From: Bacillota bacterium
GTDB lineage: Bacteria; Bacillota; UBA4882; UBA8346
Length of the DNA stretch: 64,000 nucleotides
Assembly: GCA_023402395.1 (NCBI GenBank)
Contig: JAEYGI010000050.1
Location: forward strand, 69,643 to 133,642
Reading direction: 5' to 3'
This document shows, piece after piece, positions 8,837-17,753 of this stretch (positions are counted from its first letter, which is position 1; each line of letters begins with the position of its first letter). A program made the translations under genes and the position numbers. Below the pieces are notes generated by a model. The model ran no database searches and was not told where the DNA came from. It saw only the letters and a list, made by a program, of their open reading frames with translations.

Positions 8837-9656
8837 AAACATCGCCAAAGCCGAACGTTTGACGCGGGAGGCCCATGCCCGGGGCGCCCGAATCATTCTG
8901 CTGCAGGAATTGTTCGAGACCCCTTACTTTTGTCAGCGGCAGAAGCCGGAGTTCTTCAAGCTGGCGGCAACGGCGGAAGAAAACCGCGCGATCCGCCATT
9001 TCCGGAGTGTCGCCGCGGAGCTGGGGGCGGTCCTTCCCATCAGCTTCTTTGAACGCCGCAACCAAGCCAAGTACAATTCGGTCGCGGTGATCGATGCCGA
9101 CGGCGCGGTGCTGGGGGTGTACCGGAAGACCCATATCCCGGACGGTCCCGGCTATGAGGAGAAGTTTTACTTTAACCCCGGGGATACGGGTTTCAAGGTC
9201 TGGAACACCCGCTATGCCCGGATTGGGATCGGAATCTGCTGGGACCAGTGGTTCCCCGAAGCCGCCCGCGCCATGGCGTTGATGGGCGCCGAGCTGTTGC
9301 TGTATCCGACCGCGATCGGTTCCGAACCCTGCGATAACTCGATTGACTCCCAGCCGCACTGGCAGCGGACCATGCAAGGACATGCGGCGGCCAACATCAT
9401 GCCGTTGGCCGCCGCCAACCGGGTCGGCGCCGAGCGGATCGAGGATTCGGAGATCAGCTTTTACGGTTCCTCTTTTATCGCCGGGCCCACCGGAGAGATC
9501 CTCGCCCAAGCGGACCGTTCGTCGGAAACGGTGCTCACCGCCACCTTCGACCTGGACCGAATCGCCGAGTACCGCGACTACTGGGGGGTATTCCGGGACC
9601 GGCGGCCCCTGCTCTACAGCCCTTTATGGACCAGCGACGGAGTAACGGGCGATTGA
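8781..9656 (+). CDS. aguB: N-carbamoylputrescine amidase
   Basis: The 291-residue nitrilase-superfamily enzyme hydrolyses N-carbamoylputrescine to putrescine, ammonia and CO2. The catalytic triad is visible: E43 (LLQELFETPYF), K116 (YRKTHIPDGPGYEEKFYF) and C153 (GIGICWDQWFPE). The ATG at 8781 is chosen because GGAGGG lies six bases upstream and because MRELTMAVVQ is the usual family start; a longer frame from 8601 is a shadow. The gene begins inside the 3' end of aguA. Together the pair turns agmatine into putrescine, the substrate of the divergent operon. Confidence 0.93.
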   Translation: MRELTMAVVQMSCGWNIDENIAKAERLTREAHARGARIILLQELFETPYFCQRQKPEFFKLAATAEENRAIRHFRSVAAELGAVLPISFFERRNQAKYNSVAVIDADGAVLGVYRKTHIPDGPGYEEKFYFNPGDTGFKVWNTRYARIGIGICWDQWFPEAARAMALMGAELLLYPTAIGSEPCDNSIDSQPHWQRTMQGHAAANIMPLAAANRVGAERIEDSEISFYGSSFIAGPTGEILAQADRSSETVLTATFDLDRIAEYRDYWGVFRDRRPLLYSPLWTSDGVTGD

Positions 9657-9737
9657 GTCATCGTACAATTGCCTTGTGTCTTCAGTTCAGCGGCCGGCCA
9701 AATTCCTGGAACGCTGGATGCTTAAAGCCTTCAATGG

Positions 9738-10595
9738 CTATTTCTTGACGATCGGGATCCAGACTTCGCAGTGGTAATCCTCTGGATTGCCCTGCCGCGG
9801 CGGATAGACTTCCAGTTCCGGTCCGCCGGCATGCTCGTAACCGGTAGCCGGAAACCATTCCGAGAAGATCCGCTTCCAAACCGTTTGAATCGACTCCGGC
9901 AGCGGTCCGGCCGCTTGAAAAACAGCCCAGGTGGCGGCGGGGATCTCCCGGCCGCTCAGACCGGCGGGCGGATCGCCCGGCGACTCCACGGCAATCATGT
10001 AGGTCAGTTCTTTCTGCTCGGCGCTGAAGTCCATGCAAATTCCCAAAACTGACTGTTCCGCCGTTAACCGGCAGATTTGAGTGTAAGTGCCGTCCTCCAT
10101 ACATTCATCCCAGAACTCGGGGATCCGCCGGAAATTCCCGCCGTCCTGGGTACTTACCCGAATGCTCTTCCCAACCACCTTGAATCCTGGTTTGTCGATC
10201 ATTTGATAGTCCATGGCTTGCTCTCCCTTCAACGAAATCTGAAAGGACAATCGCGGATAAGCCTTCAGCCTGATTCCGGGTTCGCGCGCGGCGGAAGGAT
10301 TGATCCCGTGAATCCGGCGGAACGCTTTGGCGAAGGACTCCGGGGTATTGTATCCGTATTTCAGGGCCAGATCCAACACGCGGATATTGGAAGACGCCAG
10401 CTCCTGGGCGGCCAAGGTCAGTTTCCGCTTCCGGACGTATTCGGCCACGGTCACGCCGGTCAGCATAAAGAACATCCGCTGAAAATGAAACGGAGAAGAA
10501 CAAGCCGCCCGCGCCGCCGTTTCAATATCGAGCGCTTCCTCCATGGTTTGCTCCAGATAATTTAAGGCATTATTCATCCGGTCCAGCCATTCCAT
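9738..10595 (-). CDS. AraC-family regulator with GyrI-like effector domain
   Basis: The start at 10595 is supported by AAAGGAGG upstream and gives 285 residues. An N-terminal AraC-type double helix-turn-helix (about 8-105, with SSPFHFQRMFFMLTGVTVAEYVRKRKL and LALKYGYNTPESFAKAFRRIHG) is followed by a GyrI-like/SOUL-type ligand domain from about residue 128 to the end. Such proteins sense hydrophobic or cationic compounds and often control efflux or stress genes. No efflux gene is adjacent, and the target is unknown. It converges with aguB, and no terminator is obvious in the 81 bp between them. Confidence 0.85.
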   Translation of the reverse strand: MEWLDRMNNALNYLEQTMEEALDIETAARAACSSPFHFQRMFFMLTGVTVAEYVRKRKLTLAAQELASSNIRVLDLALKYGYNTPESFAKAFRRIHGINPSAAREPGIRLKAYPRLSFQISLKGEQAMDYQMIDKPGFKVVGKSIRVSTQDGGNFRRIPEFWDECMEDGTYTQICRLTAEQSVLGICMDFSAEQKELTYMIAVESPGDPPAGLSGREIPAATWAVFQAAGPLPESIQTVWKRIFSEWFPATGYEHAGGPELEVYPPRQGNPEDYHCEVWIPIVKK

Positions 10596-10810
10596 CGCGT
10601 CCCGCCTCCTTTCATCAGTGATCATATCATCGCGCGGCAATAAAATCCGGTCTTTCCATGCTCTCCGGTGATCGGTTTCATCAAGAAACCGTGGCTGGAC
10701 CAGTTTTAGCAGCGGTTCGGACGCCCCGAAAAAGATCAAAAACACCCGCTGCCAATCGGCAACTGGCTCCGATTAAATGACGCACCCTCACTCTAATTAT
10801 ATCAACATTG

Positions 10811-11275
10811 GTTCCAACTGGGGCAGCCCCTTTTTTATCTGAAGCGGCACCCGCTTCAACTGATCCAACTCCCGGATCAACTGGAGCGACCCCGCACCCA
10901 ACTGTAGCAACACTCGCTACAAATGATCCTCTAATATTTCCATCTGAAAAAACTCTTTCTCCAAATGATCCTCTAATATTTCGATCTGGAAAAATACTTT
11001 CTCCAAATGAAGATCCAATATTTCGATCTGGAGAAACACTTTCTTCAAATGATCCTCTAATATTTCCACTTGGAGCGATACCCGCTCCAACTGATCCGGC
11101 TCCCGGATCACCTGAAGCGGCACTTGCTCCACTTGAAGCGGCCCGCGCTCCTTTTACGGCGGCTGCCGCTACAATGGTAGCAACTCCGCATCCATCCGGG
11201 ACGGCACCCGCTTTAACTGGAACGGTTCCGCTATTACGGGTAACGGGAATCGCGGCGTGACGGACAGAGCCAGGC
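10811..11275 (+). repeat. Array A1 of 21-bp hairpin units
   Basis: About 21 units of 21 bp follow one another. Each has a short AACT-like spacer and two complementary arms of five to six bases around a small loop, for example GTAGCa...tCGCTAC and GATCCg...cCGGATC. Arm sequence differs between units but pairing is kept in many of them. Because the unit is a multiple of three, long open frames appear, including a minus-strand frame at 10917-11132 with a perfect seven-residue period. I regard these frames as by-products. The tail found in the other four arrays is weak here. Confidence 0.75.
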
Positions 11276-11305
11276 CATGCTCGGAAAATTAGCGGCGGAT
11301 GGGGA

Positions 11306-11539
11306 TTAGAGGGTTTTTTCGGTCCCGGCGGACCGGAACCGCTCCGAAAACCAAGCCAAGGCATTGTTCATCAAGCGCCGAAACAGCGGGTATGTCTCGG
11401 GTATCCTCTCCAGTCCGGCCCGGAACTCGTCATACCTCGCCCGGTCGCCGTCCCCGATCCAATCGGCCTCGGGGCAAGTCTCCAGGAAGTACCGGAGGTT
11501 CTCCTTGGAATACTCGGGGTGAAACTGGAACCCAAGCAC
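11306..11539 (-). pseudogene. C-terminal remnant of a class I glutamine amidotransferase
   Basis: From a GTG at 11539 the frame reads VLGFQFHPEYSKENLRYFLE and runs 77 residues. The HPE of the amidotransferase catalytic triad is present, but everything before it, including the nucleophilic cysteine, is missing. The frame upstream of the GTG soon meets a stop and shows no family similarity. This is the tail of a GuaA-N/PuuD-like amidotransferase left after a deletion. A PuuD-type origin would fit the polyamine neighbourhood but is speculative. Confidence 0.65.
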
Positions 11540-11639
11540 GGAATCAACTGAATTTATGAATCGATTCTTATCTCACATTCAAGAAACGGATAATATAACA
11601 TCATACATCAACTCCATTATAATTCATCTGCCCCGATAA

Positions 11640-11666
11640 AATAAACAAGCGGCCCTAAAGCCGCCT
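11640..11666 (-). terminator. Rho-independent terminator after the Gfo/Idh gene
   Basis: On the minus strand GCGGC, a six-base loop and GCCGC are followed by TTGTTTATTTT, starting about 24 bp after the oxidoreductase stop. Confidence 0.6.
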
Positions 11667-11687
11667 CAATTTCATCAAGTCAACCCC

Positions 11688-12734
11688 TTATCCAGCTATG
11701 GCCGTGGTCATCCCGGTCTTCGCCGCCTCCGCCATAGCCGCCAGGATCTTAATCCCCTCGGCCACCTGCTCCGGACGGATTTGGTCCGGAAACACTTCTC
11801 CCTGTAGCGCGCGATAAAAGATCTCCCATTGATACTCGCCGCAGTACCCGTCGGCCACCGTCTCTTCGACAATATGCCGGCCGGTTTCATCCAAGGTCTT
11901 CAGCGCCAGGCGCGTCCGGTCTCCCTCTCCCGTCTCCTTGCGCCCCGGCCCGCTGCTCCGGTAAATGGTGCCCCGTTCATAGTTCAGTACCAGCGAATCC
12001 TTGTAGTAATCCCCGTCCTGGGTGCAGAATGACGCGAACACGTTGGCAATGGCCCCGTTCCGGAAGAGAATGCCCAATTGGGCGTTGTCGGCGGTGGGGC
12101 GCTCCGTGAAAATGCGGGATTGAAGGACGTTCACTTGGGCGGCGGGTCCGAAGATCCGCACCAAGTCGTTGATCAGATAGATTCCAATCCGGAGGATCGG
12201 TGCGGCGGCGCAGAGTTCCGGGTCATCGTACCAGCTGCCGTCCGGTTTTTCCCGATACGAGCACCAAGTGTCGCAACGGCAAGCCACCGGCCGGCCCAAA
12301 CGGTATTGTTCGGCCCATTCCTCCATTTGGCGCAGATCGCCGGTGGGCACCGGAGTCGGCGAATTGAGGTGGACGATCCGGCCCATTTGCCCCGCTTCTT
12401 GCAGGACTTGCAAGGCTGTCCGCGGATCGGTCTCAAACGGCTTGGTGGTCATCACATCCTTGCCCCGCCGGATCAATTGGCGGATCAGTTCCGCCCGGCC
12501 CGCCGGACCGGTGAAGAGTCCGACGACGGCCGGGCTTTCCGGGTCAGCCAATAATTGATCGAGCCCAAAGTACGCCCTAACTCCAAGCTCCGCGGCGACC
12601 CGCTCCGCTTTTTGACGATCGGAGTCACAAACTGCCGCTACCTCAAAGAATTGGTTCCCTTTGCCGCGGCGAAGCCGCTCGATGATGGTCCTTCCGAAGT
12701 TCAGTCCGACAAACGCAATCTGACGCCGTTCCAT
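11688..12734 (-). CDS. Gfo/Idh/MocA family oxidoreductase
   Basis: The ATG at 12734 is preceded by AAGGAGCC and gives 348 residues. The N-terminal Rossmann segment reads RQIAFVGLNFGRTIIERL, and TKPFE near residue 95 matches the family's EKP-type motif. The C-terminal half is the usual alpha/beta substrate domain. Family members oxidise or epimerise sugars, inositols or their derivatives with NAD(P). No sugar gene is adjacent, so the substrate is unknown. The gene appears monocistronic, with its own terminator. Confidence 0.8.
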   Translation of the reverse strand: MERRQIAFVGLNFGRTIIERLRRGKGNQFFEVAAVCDSDRQKAERVAAELGVRAYFGLDQLLADPESPAVVGLFTGPAGRAELIRQLIRRGKDVMTTKPFETDPRTALQVLQEAGQMGRIVHLNSPTPVPTGDLRQMEEWAEQYRLGRPVACRCDTWCSYREKPDGSWYDDPELCAAAPILRIGIYLINDLVRIFGPAAQVNVLQSRIFTERPTADNAQLGILFRNGAIANVFASFCTQDGDYYKDSLVLNYERGTIYRSSGPGRKETGEGDRTRLALKTLDETGRHIVEETVADGYCGEYQWEIFYRALQGEVFPDQIRPEQVAEGIKILAAMAEAAKTGMTTAIAG

Positions 12735-12844
12735 GGTTGGCTCCTTTATCCTTGATAGTAAAATAACGCAAGGGTTTTCATAACGAGCACTGACGCTTTT
12801 CATCAAGCAATGTCACTGCATTGGCATTGAATCGCTTATTTTCC

Positions 12845-13633
12845 TTAACTGCTCGCGCTCTGATACCGTTTTAACCCCTGCTGCCAGAGTTTGTGGCTGA
12901 GCAGGACCAGCAACACGCTGGCGCTGAAAAACCAGGCCAGTTGTGTGGCGGTGAGCTTCCCCAGAGCGAAATAAGCCGGAAAATTGGCGACCATCACCGT
13001 GGGCAGAATAATCGAGAATACGGTCTTCCAGGGCGGCGGATAGATCCCCATCGGATAGCGTTCAAACTCGCCCATCTCAAAAAAGGCGGTCCAAATGGCG
13101 TCGACCGCGATCAGCGTGAAGGAAAGGGTCATCACCATGCATGACAACGCATAGGAAATCGCCGCGCCGAAGCAGGCCATCACCAGGTAAATCAGAGCGG
13201 TATACCAGGTGACGGGATAATTCAAATGAGCCAGGGCATAAGTAATCAGCAACACCGCCATGGCCAGGTCCACCAGGGAAAACATACTAAAGCTGCGAAA
13301 GGTGGTCAGGAATTGCGATGGCACTGGCTTGGAGAGCAGAAAGTCCATATCGCCCCGGCGGACCAGTTCCGGAATCTCCATGATCCCGTAAAAGGTGAAG
13401 ACCATATAGAACGAGTCGGCCAGATGAAAAGTTCCGGTGAAAAAGAGCATCTCATAAGGGGACAAACCGCCGAACCCCCCGACCCTGAGCCAGATCAGCG
13501 AAAAAAAGGTCAGGTTGGCGGCGATGAAAAACAAATGAATCAGGATCGACACCAGGAAATTGGCGGGAAACTCCAGTTCCCGGGCGATCCGGTAGCGGGC
13601 GAACGCTTTGAGCAATCGCAGATAGCGCAGCAT
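12845..13633 (-). CDS. ABC-2 type exporter permease (triad 1, second permease)
   Basis: This 262-residue membrane protein has about six hydrophobic segments and matches the uncharacterised ABC-2 permease group that pairs with a second permease and a DrrA-like ATPase (COG3694 type). MEIPELVRRGDMDFLLSKPVPSQF at about 86-109 is the conserved cytoplasmic loop. It is paralogous to the permease at 16164-16946. In triad 1 it is separated by 464 bp from its partner at 14098, and that gap contains hairpin repeats. The exported substrate is unknown. Confidence 0.8.
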   Translation of the reverse strand: MLRYLRLLKAFARYRIARELEFPANFLVSILIHLFFIAANLTFFSLIWLRVGGFGGLSPYEMLFFTGTFHLADSFYMVFTFYGIMEIPELVRRGDMDFLLSKPVPSQFLTTFRSFSMFSLVDLAMAVLLITYALAHLNYPVTWYTALIYLVMACFGAAISYALSCMVMTLSFTLIAVDAIWTAFFEMGEFERYPMGIYPPPWKTVFSIILPTVMVANFPAYFALGKLTATQLAWFFSASVLLVLLSHKLWQQGLKRYQSASS

Positions 13634-13649
13634 AGGAACTCCTGTAAAT

Positions 13650-13663
13650 TTAGATTAATCTAA
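13650..13663. promoter_or_regulatory. Palindrome upstream of the triad 1 permease
   Basis: TTAGATTAATCTAA is a perfect 14-bp palindrome about 17 bp before the permease ATG. It could be an operator; nothing identifies the binding protein. Confidence 0.3.
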
Positions 13664-13740
13664 CTATCTAGTTTACTCAGGTTAGTAAAATAACTGTCGG
13701 CTCTGATCTCAACGCCCTCACCCTTCGGGCCGGCTCAAGC

Positions 13741-13880
13741 AGTGGCCCTCCCCCATCACGCCCAAAGAACGGGCTATGGGGGAGGGACTCAAGATGCCTA
13801 AACATCGGCCAGCAAAAGTTTAGACCCTATTTTTCCCTCGCCCATCGCGAGTGTTCTTCGAGCGAAATGGGAGAGGGCAG
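13741..13880. repeat. Two related large hairpins inside the ABC-2 triad 1
   Basis: The first hairpin pairs CCCTCCCCCAT (13746-13756) with ATGGGGGAGGG (13776-13786), with an inner CCC/GGG pair. The second pairs CCCTCGCCCAT (13835-13845) with ATGGGAGAGGG (13867-13877). The two share arm sequence, so they are copies of one palindromic element. They occupy the long gap between two genes that are contiguous in the paralogous triad. The rest of 13634-14097 is AT-rich and shows no gene. Confidence 0.65.
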
Positions 13881-14097
13881 GCAACTTGAATCGGCCCAAT
13901 GGGTGAGGGCATCGGCTACAACGCCGACCAAACCTTAATCCTGCCTAAATGGATAGACTAATAAGATCAATAAGAAACCCAATGTAAGCAGATTTGAACT
14001 GAAGAATCCAAATTCTTTGCTTTGTGAATACAACGAAATAATATATTCTAAACCAACTCAATATTCATTTTGCGCCAACTTACTACTTCCAGCAAGA

Positions 14098-14928
14098 TCA
14101 AATCCCCGCCGCTGAATATTGTTTCATGCCGCGCGACCACAGCCACTGCCCCAGAAGGGTAAAGGCCGCAATCCACAGTAACTGAACCAGCAGTCCGCTT
14201 AGGATGGCGCCGGTCGAAAGTTTCCCCTGGACGATCTGGATCGGGAAGAAGATCATGTAATGAAAAGGCAACGCCATAAAGAAGCCCGCCACTTTCTCGG
14301 GGAACAGCGATAGTGGCAGCCAGGCCCCGGCCAGGAAGCTGATGACCATCCGTTTCAAAAAGAGCACGCCCCAGATCTCCAGCCACCAGAAGGACACCAT
14401 CGCAATCGTGTAACTGAGTGAGAACTGCAACAACAGCGCCAGCAATCCGGCGGCGGGCAACAGCCACCACCCCGGCGACGGCGCCAAGGTAAAGACCCCG
14501 GGCAACAGCCAGATCATGGCTGCGACCGGGACAAAGCGCATCAGTACCTGGAGGAGTTTATGGGATAAATAGAGGCTGAACCGGTAGAAGCGATCATTCA
14601 GCGGCCGGGTGAGAAAGCGATTCAACCCGCCGTTCCGGATGTCCTCCGGCAGCATCTGATCGATCTCCAGCGAGGGGTCGATCACCCAATCCCAGAACTT
14701 GGCCAGCATGATATAGGTAAGCATCTCCCGGAAGTCCATCCCAGCGATGGGTTGGCCGTGATTGCTCTGATAAATCGACCGCCACAGAAAAAACAACACC
14801 AGAAAAGTGATCAGGCCGATCACCGTCTCGAACAAATAGTTGGCCCTGTATTCCATCTGCTCCTGCAAGCCCAGCATAAAGACTTTCCGGTATTTCCGCC
14901 AGCCGGACCCGATCACCAGCCGGCTCAT
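14098..14928 (-). CDS. ABC-2 type exporter permease (triad 1, first permease)
   Basis: The 276-residue permease (COG4587 type) has about six membrane segments and the conserved loop EDIRNGGLNRFLTRPLNDRFYRF at about 95-117. Its ATG overlaps the ATPase stop by four bases, so translation is coupled. It is the counterpart of the permease at 16950-17753 in triad 2. The transported compound is unknown; related systems export lipophilic or peptide-like molecules. Confidence 0.8.
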   Translation of the reverse strand: MSRLVIGSGWRKYRKVFMLGLQEQMEYRANYLFETVIGLITFLVLFFLWRSIYQSNHGQPIAGMDFREMLTYIMLAKFWDWVIDPSLEIDQMLPEDIRNGGLNRFLTRPLNDRFYRFSLYLSHKLLQVLMRFVPVAAMIWLLPGVFTLAPSPGWWLLPAAGLLALLLQFSLSYTIAMVSFWWLEIWGVLFLKRMVISFLAGAWLPLSLFPEKVAGFFMALPFHYMIFFPIQIVQGKLSTGAILSGLLVQLLWIAAFTLLGQWLWSRGMKQYSAAGI

Positions 14929-15914
14929 GCGGTCGCCTCCCCCGATTGCCGGAAGATCTGGGAGATGACCTCGGCGATCTCCACTTCCGCGGTGTTGATG
15001 TCGTCCACTTTAAACTCGCCGAGCAACCGGCCGAGAACCCCGATCAGCTCCTCCCGCTTGACCCGGAACGTGACTTTGGCCGGATCATATTCCTGGATCA
15101 CAGCGATGCCGGCCAAGGCCTCCCTGGACACCGGCGCGGCGAAGGTGACCGTCAACTCCTTGTAGGCCGAGAAATCCTGGACGATCCGGTCGAGCTGCCC
15201 GTCATAGACCTTCCGGCCGTGATTGATGATGATCACCCGCTTGCACAAGGCCTGAATGTCCTCCATATAGTGGCTGGTCAGCAGGATGGTCGTTCCGAAT
15301 GCCTGATTGTAACCATGCAAAAACTCGCGAATCTTCCGCTGACTGATGATGTCCAGTCCGATGGTAGGCTCGTCGAGAAAAAGCACCCTGGGCCGGTGCA
15401 ACAGCGCGGCGATCATCTCCATCTTCATCCGTTCGCCCAGTGAAAGCCGGCGAACCTGAACCTTCAGCACCGGCTCCACTTCCAGCAATGCCACCAGCTC
15501 ATCGAGGGTCTTTTTGAACTGCCGTTCCGGAATCTGATACACCTCCCGGTTCAACAGAAACGATTCCATGGCCGGCAGGTCCATCCACAACTGATTTTTT
15601 TGGCCCATGATCAAAGCGTACTGCCGGCGGAACTCATTCTTCCGCTCCCAGGGGACAAACCCCATCACTTCCGCCCGGCCGGAGGTGGGATGGATCAATC
15701 CGGTCAGCATCTTCAGCGTGGTGGTCTTGCCGGCCCCGTTCGGGCCGAGAAAACCCACCAGTTCCCCCTCTTCCAGGGCAAACTCGATCCGGTCCACCGC
15801 AATCTTGTCTTCATACTTCCGGAAGAAAACATTCTTGAGCGAACCCTTGAGCCCTTCCTCTTTTTGATGCACCCGAAAGTGCTTGCTAAGGCTGTCAGCA
15901 ACAATAATCGGCAT
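14925..15914 (-). CDS. ABC-2 type exporter ATPase (triad 1)
   Basis: The ATG at 15914 (MPIIVADSLSKHF) is preferred over an upstream start at 15974 because AAGGAAT precedes it. The 329-residue protein has Walker A GPNGAGKTT, signature LSLGERMKMEMIAALLHRP, Walker B VLFLDEPTIGLD and H-loop LTSHYMEDI. The C-terminal extension of about 80 residues is typical of DrrA-like (COG4586) exporters. It begins the first triad, and is paralogous to the ATPase at 17750-18727. Confidence 0.87.
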   Translation of the reverse strand: MPIIVADSLSKHFRVHQKEEGLKGSLKNVFFRKYEDKIAVDRIEFALEEGELVGFLGPNGAGKTTTLKMLTGLIHPTSGRAEVMGFVPWERKNEFRRQYALIMGQKNQLWMDLPAMESFLLNREVYQIPERQFKKTLDELVALLEVEPVLKVQVRRLSLGERMKMEMIAALLHRPRVLFLDEPTIGLDIISQRKIREFLHGYNQAFGTTILLTSHYMEDIQALCKRVIIINHGRKVYDGQLDRIVQDFSAYKELTVTFAAPVSREALAGIAVIQEYDPAKVTFRVKREELIGVLGRLLGEFKVDDINTAEVEIAEVISQIFRQSGEATA

Positions 15915-16163
15915 GAAACGTAAAATTCCTTTCTTAAAATATCGGCAACAAAATAAAAACCGTGGCCCGGCCACGGTAGCATAAACGCTTTTCTCTCAAC
16001 GCCAACCAAATGACGGGTCTTTTACTGCTGGATAAATGGTGCGATTCAACCAAAGCACGGTATTCAAACAACCCGCCTCCTCTTTCTGCCATTATTTTAG
16101 TATTTACACCAACCAAAATATCATTCGAACCATCCGGTTGTCAATGGGGCAATTCAAAGTTGC
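15915..16163. other. Intergenic spacer between the two ABC-2 triads
   Basis: This 249-bp AT-rich stretch must hold the promoter for triad 1. I see no gene, no strong promoter match and no clear terminator in it. Confidence 0.4.
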
Positions 16164-16946
16164 TCAAGATCCCGTTGACCGGTAATGCCGGACCCCAAAA
16201 CGCCAGGCACCTAGGCAGGGAACCAGAAACAGAATTCCGGCCAGCGGGGTCAGTATATAGAGCGCCACCGGGCCGGGCGCTTTGTCCAGTAAATACAGCA
16301 TTGGCAAAAAATTGACGCACCCGAACGGAATCACGAAAGTGAAAAAGCGGGTCACCCATCTCTTGTAAATATTCAGCGGATACTGGGCCATCTCCCGGCC
16401 GCCGTCGGTAAAAATGTTGGCGATCTCCAGGCCCTGGACGGTCCAGAAACAAAGCGCGGCCGCCAGGATGAACAGGCCGGCGAAAATGCAGGCGCCGCCG
16501 CTCACCATCAGGATCAAGGTAATCCCTTTCCAAAGATCCCAGCGCACCGACAGGCCGGTGACCGCCCAAGCCAACACCGCGCCGCTTTGTAGCAGCCGGC
16601 CGACCCGGCTGAATTCAAACTTCGAGCCGAGCACCTGCAAGACCGTGCTTCTGGGCCGGACCAGCAACCGGTCGAACTCGCCGCTCACTACCAGGGTGGC
16701 AAAGGAATCGAAACCCCGCGCGACACACTCGCCCAGCGCGAACGCCAGGTGGGCCACGCCGAAACAGAGCGCCGCCTCGTGAAAGCTCCAGCCCCGAAGC
16801 TGTCCGAACCGGCCGAATAACAAATAGACTCCGGCAAAAAGCGACAGCGGCATGACAAACTGTCCCAGCACCAGCAGCCAGAAAGAAGATAGGTATTGTA
16901 ACTGCGATTTGAACAGAATTTTTAAATAACTCCAATACAAGCTCAT
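16164..16946 (-). CDS. ABC-2 type exporter permease (triad 2, second permease)
   Basis: This 260-residue permease of the COG3694 type has about six hydrophobic segments and the loop TLVVSGEFDRLLVRPRSTVLQVLGSKFEF at about 83-111, the equivalent of the loop in the 12845-13633 protein. It begins three bases after the stop of the preceding permease, so the triad is tightly coupled. Substrate unknown. A stop-proximal terminator was not recognised. Confidence 0.8.
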   Translation of the reverse strand: MSLYWSYLKILFKSQLQYLSSFWLLVLGQFVMPLSLFAGVYLLFGRFGQLRGWSFHEAALCFGVAHLAFALGECVARGFDSFATLVVSGEFDRLLVRPRSTVLQVLGSKFEFSRVGRLLQSGAVLAWAVTGLSVRWDLWKGITLILMVSGGACIFAGLFILAAALCFWTVQGLEIANIFTDGGREMAQYPLNIYKRWVTRFFTFVIPFGCVNFLPMLYLLDKAPGPVALYILTPLAGILFLVPCLGAWRFGVRHYRSTGS

Positions 16947-16949
16947 GTA

Positions 16950-17753
16950 TCAACCTCCCTGGACAACCACCCGGCGCAAAGCGCGGCACAGAGCGGCATT
17001 TCCCAAAGCGACCAGGAGCGTCAGCCAGACCAGTTGGGCTACGATCCCTTCCAGCGCTTCCGGGGGCGGAATATGTCCGGTATATACCCGGAACGGCAGA
17101 TCGGAAGCAAGCCGGAACGGCAGCAGGTAAACAATCCGCCGCAGCCAATCCGGCATCAGCGGCACCGGAATAACATTGCCCCCCAGGAATTCCCCGGCCA
17201 CGCTGAACATCAGCAGCGATCCGGCCGGCGATAAGGTGATGAAGACCGAAATATAAATGAAGATTGAGATCGCCACCAGCACCAGCAAACCGAGGATTAG
17301 CGTAATCAGGAACAACCCCAGGGCAAGCGGATTCGGGGGCAACAACAGCCGGTACGGCTCGGGCAGAAAAAGGGCCATGATTAAAATCGGAAAACAACGC
17401 AGCAGCGCGCCGGAGATCCGTTGGGCCAGGAGCTTGGCGTACCAAAACCCATACAAGCCACAGGGACGGCACAATTCATAGGCAATGTTCCCACTGGTAA
17501 TCAGGTTGAACAGTTCCCCGTCGCGGAACCAAAGCATGATAAAGATCAGAAACGCCTCTTGCAGCCAGATGTAGGTGATCAGCTGTTTCAGCCCGATCGG
17601 AGGAGCCGTCGTCGCGCCGGCATAAAAGGCCTCGTAGACCATGATCAGCAGAAATCCCCAGGAGAATTGAGTGGCCACTCCGGCCAACGCCGCGATCCGG
17701 TACTGCAGGCCGGTGATCAGCCGCAGTTTCAATACGGAAAGATAGGCGTTCAT
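16950..17753 (-). CDS. ABC-2 type exporter permease (triad 2, first permease)
   Basis: The 267-residue permease (COG4587 type) has several hydrophobic segments and the loop LITSGNIAYELCRPCGLYGFWYAK at about 84-107. Its ATG overlaps the ATPase stop by four bases. It forms the membrane heterodimer with the next permease. It is a distant paralogue of the 14098-14928 protein. Confidence 0.8.
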   Translation of the reverse strand: MNAYLSVLKLRLITGLQYRIAALAGVATQFSWGFLLIMVYEAFYAGATTAPPIGLKQLITYIWLQEAFLIFIMLWFRDGELFNLITSGNIAYELCRPCGLYGFWYAKLLAQRISGALLRCFPILIMALFLPEPYRLLLPPNPLALGLFLITLILGLLVLVAISIFIYISVFITLSPAGSLLMFSVAGEFLGGNVIPVPLMPDWLRRIVYLLPFRLASDLPFRVYTGHIPPPEALEGIVAQLVWLTLLVALGNAALCRALRRVVVQGG

